64,000 nt of DNA from Sipunculus nudus (taxonomy: Eukaryota; Annelida; Sipuncula; Golfingiida; Sipunculidae): NCBI GenBank assembly GCA_026874595.1, contig CM049316.1, forward strand, positions 1,118,001 to 1,182,000, given 5' to 3'. Shown here one piece after another: positions 49,611-61,249 of the stretch. Under the pieces are notes generated by a model. That model saw nothing but the letters and a program-made list of their open reading frames with translations. It ran no database searches and had not been told where the DNA came from. The position numbers and the translations under genes were made by a program. Every line of letters starts with the position of its first letter. Within the stretch, counting starts at the first letter, position 1.

Positions 49611-50407
49611 AGATCAAGATTCCCAGACACTGATGGAACAGCAAATTACTTGACAGAATACCTATGCAGTAGTGCTGCCATCTGATGGCAATTAAGAAAA
49701 CAAAATACCATTTTTTACATGTAGTGACTTATTAAGGCTCTAATAATTGTGCCTTAATTACCTCAAATTAATAACCAAAGTAACCAATGAACCCAATTTG
49801 GCACAACATCAGTGCGTCATCACTCTTTGGGAAACTGAAAGATTTTCACACATGATGCATAGCACTGCATGATCCATCACTTTGATTACACTAATTGAAA
49901 ATTAAATGAAACACAGTGTGTTAAGTCAACAAAAATGTATTTCATAGTTGATTCCCTTGTTCACATAATGGATCACTGTTGTGTCTGTTATTTAACTGTA
50001 ATGATGAGTTATCCTTTTTTTAATTTTTTTTCTGATGTGATCTGATCCCAAGACTACAACGTCCATTAAACATGGCCACTGGGCCAGGCTGGTATAACAA
50101 GGAGATATCCCAGTCTGTATCATATCTGGCTGTGGTTTGTCCATTAAACATGGCCACTGGGCCAGGCTGGTATAACAAGGAGGTATCACAGTGTGTATCA
50201 TATCTGTGTATCTGGCTGTGGTTTGTCTTGTAATCCACATCACTACTGAGTAAACTTCAATGATATCCACAGATGGGCAGAAAGGGGTTACAAATTTGGA
50301 CTTGCTAGCTCACAAAGTGTTGTCCTGTAAAATGAATTATCAGTTACCAGGAACACATATTCAGGTACAGAATGTGATACTTCCATTAGAGAGGAAACAG
50401 CACCTAC
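49611..50407. other. Intron-like stretch with a 78-bp direct duplication (50061-50226)
   Basis: GTCCATTAAACATGGCCACT starts at 50061 and 50139, and the two 78-bp copies are nearly identical. The rest is unique. If the exon at 50408 is real, this is the start of its downstream intron on the minus strand. Confidence 0.5.
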
Positions 50408-50519
50408 CAGGGCTCTCGATGTTGTAGTTGAGGTTATCTTCACGGTGAACGCCATCCGTGTGGATGTGATTCTTCAGGGTCTTCCAAGACTGGTCTCTTC
50501 GAGGGTCCACAGATAACAC
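50408..50519 (-). CDS. Putative 112-nt internal exon of an unrecognised minus-strand gene
   Basis: Read on the minus strand, TTGTCTGTAG precedes the exon and GTAGGTGC follows it, so both splice sites fit consensus. The segment has no stop in the frame starting at 50519 and encodes 37 residues plus one base. It begins VLSVDPRRDQSWKTLKNH, continues with a charged and polar stretch (DGVHRED) and ends near NIESP. Composition is unlike the AT-rich surroundings. The exon starts in phase 0, matching the microexon at 54200-54229, and ends in phase 1. I do not recognise the family. The upstream intron is filled by a 36-bp repeat copying this exon's acceptor. No further downstream exon was found. Confidence 0.6.
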
Positions 50520-50520
50520 C

Positions 50521-52345
50521 TACAGACAACAGGACTTTCTGTAAATTTAAAACACCTACAGATGAAAAGACCCTCTGTAGACTTTTAACACCTACAGACA
50601 AAAAGACCTTCTGTAGACTTTAAACACCTACAGAAGAAAAGACCCTCTGTAGACTTTTAACACCTACAGACAACAGGACTTTCTGTAAACTTATAACACC
50701 TGCAGACAACAAGACTTCCTGTAGACTTATAACACCTACAGACAACAGGGCTTTCTGTAGACTTATAACACCAACAGACAACAGGAGCTTCTGTAAACTT
50801 ATAACAGCTATAGACAACAGGAGCTTCTGTAAACTTATAACACCTACAGACAACAGGAGCTTCTGTAAACTTATAACACCTACAGACAACAGGACCTCCT
50901 ATAAACTTATAATACCTACAGACAACAGGAGTTTCTGTAGACTTATAACATCTACAGACAACAGGAGCTTCTGTAAACTTATAACACCTACAGACAACAA
51001 GACTCTCTGTAGACTTATAACACCTACAGACAACAGGACCTTCTGAAAATTTATAACACCTACAGACAACAAGACCTTCTGTAGACTTATAACACCTACA
51101 GACAACAGGACCTTCTGTAAACTTATAACACCTTCAGACAACAGGAGCTTCTGTAAACTTATAACAGCTATAGACAACAGGAGCTTCTGTAAACTTATAA
51201 CACCTACAGACAGCAGGAGCTTCTGTAAACTTATAACACCTACAGACAACAGGACCTTCTGTAAACTTATAACACCTACAGACAACAGGAGTTTCTGTAG
51301 ACTTATAACACCTACAGATAACAGGACCTTCTGTAAACTTATAACACCTACAGACAACAGGAGCTTCTGTAAATGTATAACACCTACAGACAACAGGAGT
51401 TTCTGTAAACTTATAACACCTACAGACAACAGGACCTTCTGTAAACTTATAACACCTACAGACAACAGGAGTTTCTGTAGACTTATAACACCTACAGACA
51501 ACAGGAGCTTCTGTAAACTTTATAACAGCTATAGACAACAGGAGCTTCTGTAAACTTATAACACCTACAGACAACAAGACTCTCTGTAGACTTATAACAC
51601 CTACAGACAACAGGGCTTTCTGTAGACTTATGACACCTACAGACAACAGGACCTTCTGTAAACTTATAACAACTACAGACAACAGGACTTTCTGTAAACT
51701 TATAACACCTACAGACAACAGGACCTTCTGTAACTTATAACACCTACAGACAACAGGACTTTCTGTAAACTTATAAACACCTACAGACAACAGGACTTTC
51801 TGTAAACTTATAACACCAACAGACAACAGGACTTTCTGTAAACTTATAACACCTACAGACAACAGGACTTTCTGTAAACTTATAACAACTACAGACAACA
51901 GGACTTTCTGTAAACTTATAACACCTACAGACAACAGGACCTTCTGTAGACTTATAACACCTACAGACAACAGGACCTTCTGTAAACTTATAATACCTAC
52001 AGACAACAGGAGTTTCTGTAGTCTTATGACACCTACAGACAACAGGACCTTCTGTAAACTTATAACACCTAAAGACAACAGGAGTTTCTGTAGTCTTATG
52101 ACACCTACAGACAACAGGACTTTTTTGTAGACTTATAACACCTACAGACAACAGGAGTTTCTGTAGTCTTATGACACCTACAGACAACAGGACCTTCTGT
52201 AAACTTATAACAACTACAGACAACAGGACTTTTTTGTAGACTTATAACACCTACAGACAAAAGGACCTTCTGTAAACTTATAACACCACAAACAACATCT
52301 GTATACTTATAAAGCCTACAGACAAAATGACCTTCTGTAGACTTC
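50521..52345. repeat. 36-bp minisatellite, about 50 copies, abutting and copying the exon acceptor
   Basis: The plus-strand unit joins ACACCTACAGACAACAGG and AGCTTCTGTAAACTTATA. On the minus strand each unit reads CTGTTGTCTGTAG then GTGTTAT, the same bases as the acceptor and first seven bases of the exon at 50519. The array touches the exon without a gap. As 36 is a multiple of three, minus frames up to 326 codons appear with a 12-residue period (VGVISLQKLLLS type); I treat them as by-products. Confidence 0.9.
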
Positions 52346-52663
52346 CACACACACATACATTCACTATCAGATTACTTAAATCCTAAATTACTAAATCCTA
52401 CTTGGATCCTAAAACCAATGATATTGTGTTACAGAGTACACACTTATACATATACAGGTCTAGGCGTACACTGATGTCCAGCTGTTAACTATTAGTTCTG
52501 GTCTCTCTGGTCTGATTGCGTAAGGGGTTTTGGTCCTGCCCCACAGTTTAGATAAGAGTTAACATGTCCATGTCTGATATGCAGTACTAATTTATAGGAA
52601 GCAGTTTTGATATTAGTTAAACTCCTACATAAACATTCCAGTCTTTTTGTATATTTCTTAATA
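52346..52663. other. Non-coding intron-like stretch
   Basis: Unique sequence between the 36-bp array and the TIR element. No supportable feature. Confidence 0.5.
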
Positions 52664-53924
52664 CAGTGAAACCTGTCTAAAGGGACAGTCAAGGGACTCA
52701 ATCATTTTGTCCTTAATAGTGAGGTGTCCTTATTAGGCAGGTTGACCTTGGTTGATAACTGCGGGATTATAAATAAAGACAACGAACAGCTGCAAGAACG
52801 TGTTTAGTGTATTATATCAGATTTCATGTATATGTACAACATATTCATGCACACATCATGCATTCAATATTCATATACAAACTGTGATTATTTTTACTTA
52901 TCTCAAGTAGTGAACAATATAAGGAGAAAAGTCGATGAAGACATCCGTTAAAACAATGTTCATATACTCGCGTATGCTCTTTATTGCTGAATCACATGGT
53001 CGAATAAGCTTGACATTCTCAGATAGCATAAGCTCCCGCCCAGAAGTACGCGTGGTGCCACCTGGCGGAATTGCCTAAACTCTCCTAGTTCAGCTGTCAA
53101 AATGCGATAATCTAAAAGAATGACAACGTTGATAATGCAAAGATTGTAATGGCTACAAACCTGGGAACATTCGTTTTTATAGGTGAATGTAGCTTTAGCC
53201 TAAAATAAACTTTCTTTGATGGTGGTTGTTTGGTTTGATTTGCTTTAATGTTGAAGGCACCCGAGATTAAACGAACCCCGAGGAGCTTGTGCATGGCGGC
53301 ACAGTACAAACAGCCAAGGACCAGATGTTTGACAGTGAGCAGGTCAGTCTGAGATATACTGAGCAAAACCGATAAATTAAATTCAAACAGCCCGCTATAA
53401 CAAAGTGGCTAATTTTACAGTTAGATATTGCGTGGTGAGATCAAAGAAGCATGGGAAATTGGTAGCCATTTAATCAATTTATTGACCCCGTGGTCGAGCG
53501 AATAATATGCAGCTTCGCAACGTCTGAATGATCAACCATGGAATCAAGTGACACGATGTTTAACGCTTCATATTTGCTGTGTAACTTATGAGCACATCAC
53601 ACCATGACATGAGCACGGACACGCATTAAGGTAACAACTAGGGATTGCATTATTCTTTGTGTTCCAGTCCCAGGAACAGCAACAGTACCGGTGGTCTTTC
53701 GCCAGAGGTGGCGTATTGTGTACGCATTTGGCAGGTTCATTTACTCTTAGAATGTTGGTTTGAGTTGAAATCAGCTGTCCGTTGTCCGCAGTAGTGAGGT
53801 GTCCGCCTTACAGAGGTGCAGCTTATACATAACATATTGGGGAATTTTGAAGGGACTTAACTATCTTGTCCGTTATAGCAAGTTGTCCGCCTTAGTGAGG
53901 TGTCCCTTAGACAAGTTTTCACTG
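52664..53924. mobile_element. Non-autonomous TA-target DNA transposon (pogo/Tigger-like ends)
   Basis: CAGTGAAACCTGTCTAAAGG at the left is matched, inverted, by the right end (CCTTAGACAAGTTTTCACTG), with two differences and a one-base offset. TA flanks both sides (52662-52663 and 53925-53926), as expected for the Tc1/mariner-pogo superfamily. Subterminal GTGAGGTGTCC motifs occur near both ends. The 1.26-kb interior is GC-richer than its surroundings but contains no recognisable transposase; frames are under 90 codons. It lies in the putative intron between 54200 and 50519. Confidence 0.8.
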
Positions 53925-53926
53925 TA

Positions 53927-54199
53927 TTTTAATCCAGCCTGTTCTTTTATTTAAATGGTATTTTGCTATCTCTATACAACCTTTTCTTGTATTCTAATGA
54001 TATGTTGTTATCTCATTGTATACATTTAATAGTCTTTAGTATATCTTGTACTGATTTAAACCTGGATTTCCTTCTTTTCTGGTGGATTTCCTTTTTTGAT
54101 GATTCTTTAAGATTTACTGCTTTCATTAAATATTTTGAGTCATTTGTGCTTACATAATTAAAGAGACCTTTTTAAAGAATTTGTGACCCATGTACTCAC
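53927..54199. other. Non-coding intron-like stretch
   Basis: T-rich sequence between the TIR element and the microexon. No supportable feature. Confidence 0.5.
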
Positions 54200-54229
54200 G
54201 ATATGATGAACAGTATCTGGCACAAAGTC
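54200..54229 (-). CDS. Putative 30-nt microexon, edge unit of the 67-bp array
   Basis: On the minus strand, TGTTAGTACAG precedes and GTGAGTACATG follows a 30-nt segment that reads DFVPDTVHHI in phase 0. Array units consensually read DSVPETVHHV, so this edge copy is diverged and may be the ancestral exon. Exons at 61026-61238 and 50408-50519 also join it in phase 0, giving an open frame through all three. Its size and its place in an array mean it could also be just the last repeat unit. Confidence 0.45.
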
Positions 54230-57200
54230 CTGTACTAACAAAGAATGTGTGACCACATGTACTCACCACATGATGAACAGTCTCTCGCACATTGTTCTGT
54301 AGTAACAAAGAATGTGTGACCACATGCACTCACCACATGATGAACAGTCTCTGGCACATTTTCCTGTAGTAACAAGAATGTGTGACCACATGTACTCACC
54401 ACATGATGAACAGTCTCTGGCACAAAGTCCTGTACTAACAAAGAATGTGTGACCACATGCACTCACCACATGATGAACAGTCTCTGGCACAATTTCCTGT
54501 AGTAACAAGAATGTGTGACCACATGTACTCACCACATGATGAACAGTCTCTCGCACATTGTCCTGTAGTAACAAAGAATGTGTGACCACATGCACTCACC
54601 ACATGATGAACAGTCTCTCGCACATTGTCCTGTAGTAACAAAGAATGTGTGACCACATGTACTCACCATATGATGAACAGTCTCTCGCACATTGTCCTGT
54701 AGTAATAAAGAATGTGTGACCACATGTACTCACCACATGATGAACAGTCTCTGGTACACTGTCCTGTAGTAATAAAGAATGTGTGACCACATGTACTCAC
54801 CACATGATGAACAGTCTCTGGCAGACTGTCCTGTATTAATAAAGAATATGTGACCACATGTACTCACCACATGATGAACAGTCTCTGGCACACTGCCAGT
54901 AGTAATAAAGAATGTGTGACCACATGTACTCACCACATGATGAACAGTCTCTGGCACACTGCACTGTAGTAATAAAGAATGTGTGACCACATGTACTCAC
55001 CACATGATGAACAGTCGCTGGCACACTGTCCTGTAGTAATAAAGAATGTGTGGGCACATGCACTCACCACATGATGAACAGTCTCTGGTACACTGTCCTG
55101 TAGTAATAAAGAATGTGTGACCACATGTACTCACCACATGATAAACAGTCTATGGCACATTGTCCTGTAGTAACAAAGAATGTGTGGGCACATGTACTCA
55201 CCACATGATGAACAGTCGCTGGCACACTGTCCTGTAGTAATAAAGAATGTGTGACCACATGTACTCACCACATGATGAACAGTCTCTGGCACACTGCACT
55301 GTAGTAATAAAGAATGTGTGACCACATGTACTCACCACATGATGAACAGTCTCTGGTACACTGTCCTGTAGTAATAAAGAATGTGTGACCACATGTACTC
55401 ACCACATGATAAACAGTCTATGGCACATTGTCCTGTAGTAACAAAGAATGTGTGGGCACATGTACTCACCACATGATGAACAGTCGCTGGCACACTGTCC
55501 TGTATTAATAAAGAATGTGTGACCACATGTACTCACCACATGATGAACAGTCTCTGGCACACTGTCCTGTAGTAATAAAGAATGTGTGGGCACATGCACT
55601 CACCACATGATGACAGTCTCTGGCAGACTGTCCTGTAGTTATAAAGAATGTGTGACCACATGTACTCACCACATGATAAACAGTCAATGGCACATTGTCC
55701 AGTAGAAATAAAGAATGTGTGACCACATGTACTCACCACATGATGAACAGTCTCTGGCACACTGTGCTGTAGTAATAAAGAATGTGTGACCACATGTACT
55801 CACCACATGATGAACAGTCTATGGCACATTGTCCTGTAGTAATAAAGAATGTGTGACCACATGTACTCACCACATGATGAACAGTCTCTGGTACACTGTC
55901 CTATAGTAATAAAGAATGTGTGACCACATGTACTTACCACATGAAGAACAGTCTATGGCACATTGTCCTGTAGTAATAAAGAATGTGTGGGCACTTGTAC
56001 TCACCACATGATGAACAGTCTCTGGCAGACTGTCCTGTAGTTATAAAGAATGTGTGACCACATGCACTCACCAAATGATAAACAGTCACTGGCACACTGT
56101 CCTGTAGTAACAATGAATGTGTGACCACATGTACTCACCACATGATGAACACTCGCTGGCACACTGTCCTGTAGTAATAAAGAATGTGTGACCACATGTA
56201 CTCACCATATGATGAACAGTCTCTGGCAGACTGTCCTGTAGAAATAAAGAATGTGTGACCACATGTACTCACCACATGATGAACAGTCGCTGGCACACTG
56301 TCCTGTACTAATAAAGAATGTGTGACCACATGTACTCACCACATGATGAACAGTCTCTTGCACACTGCACTGTAGAAACAAAGAATGTGTGACCACATGT
56401 ACTCACCACATGATGAACAGTCGCTGGCACACTGTCCTGTAGTAATAAAGAATGTGTGGGCACATGCACCCAAGGCATGATGAACAGTCTCTGGCAGACT
56501 GTCCTGTAGAATAAAGAATGTGTGACCACATGTACTCACCACATGAAGAACAGTCTCTCGCACACTGTCTTGTTGTAACAAGAATGTGTGACCACATGTA
56601 CTCACCACATGATGAACAGTCTCTGGTACACTGTCCTGTAGTAATAAAGAATGTGTGACCACATGTACTCACCACATGATAAACAGTCTATGGCACATTG
56701 TCCTGTAGTAACAAAGAATGTGTGGGCACATGTACTCACCACATGAAGAACAGTCGCTGGCACACTGTCCTGTAGTAATAAAGAATGTGTGACCTAATGT
56801 ACTCACCACATGATGAACAGTCTCTGGCACACTGCACTGTAGTAATAAAGAATGTGTGACCACATGTACTCACCACATGATGAACAGTCGCTGGCACACT
56901 GTCCTGTAGTAATAAGGAATGTGTGGGCACATGCACTCACAGCATGATGAACAGTCTCTGGTACACTGTCCTGTTGTAATAAAGAATGTGTGACCACATG
57001 TACTCACCACATGATGAACAGTCTCTGGTACTCTGTCCTGTAGTAATAAAGAATGTGTGACCACATGTACTCACCACATGATAAACAGTCTATGTCACAT
57101 TGTCCAGTAGAAATAAAGATTGTGTGACCACATGTACTCACCACATGATGAACAGTCGCTGGCACACTGTCCTGTAGTAACAAAGAATGTGTGACCACAT

Positions 57201-58580
57201 GTACTCACCACATGATGAACAGTCTCTGGCACACTTCACTGTAGTAACAAAGAATGTGTGACCACATGTACTCACCACGTGAAGAACAGTCTATGGCACA
57301 TTGTCCTGTAGTAATAAAGAATGTGTGACCACATGTTCTCACCACATGAAGAACAGTCTATGGCACATTGTCCTATAGTAATAAAGAATGTGTGGGCACA
57401 TGCACTCACCACATGATGAACAGTCTCTGGCAGACTGTCCTGTAGTTATAAAGAATGTGTGACCACATGTACTCACCACATGATAAACAGTCTATGGCAC
57501 ATTGTCCAGTAGAAATAAAGAATGTGTGACCACATGTACTCACCACATGATGAACAGTCGCTGGCACACTGTGCTGTAGTAATAAAGAATGTGTGACCAC
57601 ATGTACTCACCACATGATAAACAGTCTATGGCACATTGTCCTGTAGTAATAAAGAATGTGTGACCACATGTACTCACCACATGAAGAACAGTCTCTGGTA
57701 CACTTTCCTGTAGTAATAAAGAATGTGTGACCACATGTACTCACCACATGATGAACAGTCTCTGGTACACTGTCCTGTAGTAATAAAGAATGTGTGACCA
57801 CATGTACTCACCACATGATAAACAGTCTATGGCACATTGTCCAGTAGAAATAAAGAATGTGTGACCACGTACTCACCACATGATGAACAGTCGCTGGCAC
57901 ACTGTCCTGTAGTAACAAAGAATGTGTGACCACATGTACTCACCACATGATGAACAGTCTCTGGCACACTTCACTGTAGTAACAAAAAATGTGTGACCAC
58001 ATGTACTCACCACATGAAGAACAGTCTATGGCACATTGTCCTGTAGTAATAAAGAATGTGTGGGCACATGCACTCACCACATGATGAACAGTCTCTGGCA
58101 GACTGTCCTGTAGTTATAAAGAATGTGTGACCACATGCACTCACCAAATGATAAACAGTCACTGGCACACTGTCCTGTAGTAACAAAGAATGTGTGACCA
58201 CATGTACTCACCACATGATGAACAGTCGCTGGCACACTGTACTGTAGTAATAAAGAATGTGTGGGCACATGCACTCACCATATGATGAACAGTCTCTGGC
58301 AGACTGTCCTGTAGAAATAAAGAATGTGTGACCACATGTACTCACCACATGATGAACAGTCTCTGGCAGACTGTCCTGTAGAATAAAGAATGTGTGACCA
58401 CATGTACTCACCACATGAAGAACAGTCTCTCGCACACTGTCTTGTTGTAACAAGAATGTGTGACCACATGTACTCACCCCATGATGAACAGTCTCTGGCA
58501 CACTGCACTGTAGTAATAAAGAATGTGTGACAACATGTACTCACCACAAGATGAACAGTCTCTCGCACTGTCTTGTAGTA

Positions 58581-60586
58581 CCGTAAAAGTCGTTGCAGAA
58601 GTCGCATCCTTATTACAAGTCGCACCCTGACTTTTGGGATCCCCCTGGGGAATAGCCGTTCAAGTTTAGTTTCAGGAAAAGTCCTTAATATAGGTCGCAC
58701 CCAGACTTCGGAGGCGTCCCAACCACCTGATACTTTTGGAATTTGAGTATCATTCCTTGCGATGCAAGACTACAACCAACGTCCCCGTAGTACTTTTGTT
58801 GTTTATAAACTAGATAAACCATTTAAACGTAAAAATAATTGGACAGCTTTAATACAATGCTTATATTTAAGAAATAACAACAGAATCTTAACATATAAAG
58901 TCGGGGTTCAATTGTCAGGTAAGATTTGTACAGTGCCAAAGTCGGCTGCGTCGGATAACATTTTGTGCTGTGAAACGATGTCATTGTTGCCGTTTCTTAC
59001 TAGGTTAAGTAACATTAGAATGCAAATATCAAGTTAAAGGACTGTATTAATAAACTAAAAGAGGCTGAGGCAAAATACTATCACAATCGAGCAACTCTTT
59101 AAATTGTTAAAGATCGTCAAACGTAGGGTGGATTCATTAGACTATGATTAGTTTGCGTACGCGTGACGAGTCCCAATCCGTCGCATTGGGCATGATTTGA
59201 ACTGACTTAAGACAACTGAAAGATGGAAAGAATAATTCAGTTTGAATTTATTCACCTAATTTCTTAAATGGGCTCTAAAACTGAATTTATTATCCCTTCA
59301 ATTAAGTGTTACAACTTACCATCTAGGCGCGGCACATGCACGGTATCACTGAAATCACTGAAATACATGTCAGTCAACAGGAGGATAATGAACGCTTTAT
59401 TGACCGGTCAGTTAACGTAAAATAAACATAATTGAATTTACAGATATTATATTTACTGCGACTAATGATTTATTTTTCTTTGATAATATCTGGAAAACCC
59501 AATTCCCATCGTTATCAGTGATTATATTCAAGTGGCTTGGATGTATGGCAAGCTCAGCCGTGTTGAACCAGATCCGTCATGACACCAAACAGTGCCGGTT
59601 CCCGTGAAATTTAGGTGCGTATGTGGCATTTCAAGTAAATAAAATATATACCTATATGGTGTTTGTTATTTCATTATATCGATTAATGTCTTGATTAAAA
59701 AAATCACGAATAAGTCAACGCACGATTGACCGTATTGCATGCGTGCCGCCATATTGTTGGGCATACGATCGTCCTGGAAGAGACACGGGTAACACTCGAA
59801 GCAAATCGTATATTTGTAGCTCACGTGAAACGTTATAACATTGTTATCCAAAATGCTTGAAAACCACGAGATGGTGACAGTGACCTAATGGTTCTTAATA
59901 TGAGAGTTAATAATTGTGGATATCAGTCACGGAAGGCTTAGTTGACATGGGGATGTAAAGGTCATTGCACGGGTGACCCGGGGCTTGAACTTCCGCTACA
60001 CGGCTTCAAAGGTCAGCTGGTATTCAGCGATCAACCGGGCAGGCAAAAATAATTCACGACGTATGTGTAGTGGATCAAGCTTTAATGTGACGCAACTTTA
60101 CATGCATAAACGGATATGGAACCGGAGTTTTTCATTATGGAAAGCATACCCATATAGTTAAACGGAAAGAAAATGTACATCAAAGAGCGGCAGACTGACA
60201 TATGCGTCAAATTGACTCATGATATAATAGTAACGCAGATTAGGAAGTGTCACTTGAATGGCGACTTGTCAGAACGGGTAGGTCTTGAACTGGGCAAATT
60301 TAAAATTTGCATTTAATGTTAATAAAATGAAAATTTCGTCAGTTCACAAAATATAAAGCATAAGAGATGGTTAAAAGTGTAAATTATTGGGGAAAGACGT
60401 TTCACAAAGCACTGGTTAAAGGTATTGCCGATTATCGCTCAACTGACGTCGTTCCATGTACCGGGAAAGCTGACAGAAACGGGATAAGTACGTTTTACAA
60501 GTCGCACTCCGACTTTGCTAGAAAATTCTAGTTTTTAGAATTCGATTTCCTAGTACAAGTCGCGACTTCTGCAACGACTTTTACGG
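58581..60586. mobile_element. 2.0-kb TA-target DNA transposon inserted in the 67-bp array
   Basis: The left end CCGTAAAAGTCGTTGCAGAA then GTCG is matched exactly, inverted, at the right end. Including the duplicated TA (58579-58580 and 60587-60588), the perfect inverted repeat is 26 bp. The array unit reads TGTAGTAACAAAG, and here it is split exactly at TA. Motifs of the ACAAGTCGCAC type occur in both terminal regions. The interior is more GC-balanced than its surroundings, but frames (for example 58762-59037, 91 codons, and 59973-60161) show no recognisable transposase motif. It is probably a non-autonomous Tc1/mariner-pogo type element. Confidence 0.88.
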
Positions 60587-61025
60587 TAACAAAGAATGTG
60601 TCACCACATGTACTCACCACATGATGAACAGTCTCTTTCACACTGCACTGCAGTAATAAAGAATGTTTGACCACATGTACTCACCCCGTGATGAACAGTC
60701 TCTGGTACACTGTCCTGTAGTAACAAAGAATTTGGACCACATGTACTCACCACATGATGAACAGTCTCTGGTACACTGCACAGTAGTAATAGAGAATGTG
60801 TGACCACATGCACTCACCACATGATCAGCAGTCTCTGGCACACTGTCCTGTAGTAACAAAGAATTTGGACCACATGCAATCATGGCATGATGAACAGTCT
60901 CTGGCACACTGTCCTGTATTAATAAAGAATGTGTGACCACTTGTACTCACTAGATGATGAACAGTCTCTGGCACACTGCCAGTAGTAATAAAGAATGTGT
61001 GGGCACATTTTTGCATGGACATCAC

Positions 61026-61238
61026 CAGGACATCGGAGGATGGCGCCACGAAGTGGTGTGGCTGCCACCGTTTCCATGCGTATGGATCCACCCCATTATC
61101 AGTGACTACTGACGCGCTTTGAGAAACATAAAACACTATTCTGGGACCATTCAGTACTGGTTTTGCAGTTCTGACGGCGCTATCGTTTCTCTCAAGCAAA
61201 ACCACAAACTTCTGCGGTTTCCACCCATTGTTGAAAGT
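61026..61238 (-). CDS. Putative 71-codon internal exon of the same minus-strand gene
   Basis: On the minus strand TTCATTTTATAG precedes the exon, and a GTGATG donor can be placed at 61025. The 71 codons are open, start TFNNGWKPQKFVVLLERND and include NGPRIVFYVSQS and a Trp/His-rich WKRWQPHHFVAPSSD near the end. Beta-strand-like hydrophobic alternation suggests a folded, perhaps extracellular domain; I do not recognise the family. Both boundaries are phase 0. The 67-bp array begins about 17 bases beyond the donor. The frame also runs on into the array without a stop for some distance, so the donor is inferred and not certain. Upstream exons would lie beyond the retrotransposon. Confidence 0.55.
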
Positions 61239-61249
61239 CTATAAAATGA

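Larger units (their letters stand above)
54200..61008. repeat. 67-bp minisatellite, about 72 units, each with splice acceptor, 30-nt exon and donor
   Basis: The plus-strand unit joins GTGTGACCACATGTACTCAC, CACATGATGAACAGTCTCTG, GCACACTGTCCTGTAGTAAT and AAAGAAT. On the minus strand it reads TTCTTTATTACTACAG, 30 nt without a stop in the consensus, then GTGAGTACATG; the 'intron' part is 37 nt. Units with TATGGCAC (plus) have an in-frame TAG on the minus strand. The array is split by the transposon at 58581-60586, leaving about 66 units left and 6 right. Blocks near 55940-56260 recur near 58013-58330. Minus frames of 64 codons restart every 67 bp and are not genes. Confidence 0.92.

Noticed and set aside
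50620-52223. Minus-strand frames up to 326 codons with a 12-residue leucine-rich period
   Set aside because: This is the 36-bp minisatellite, period divisible by three. Frames slip whenever a unit gains or loses a base, and several frames are open in parallel.
52664-53924. Autonomous pogo-type transposon
   Set aside because: Ends and TA duplication fit, but no frame longer than about 90 codons and no transposase motif are seen in the interior.
54235-58700. Dozens of about 64-codon minus-strand frames
   Set aside because: The 67-bp unit cycles through three frames and stops after about 201 bp each time. The possible meaning lies in the 30-nt splice-bounded segment, not in the continuous frames.
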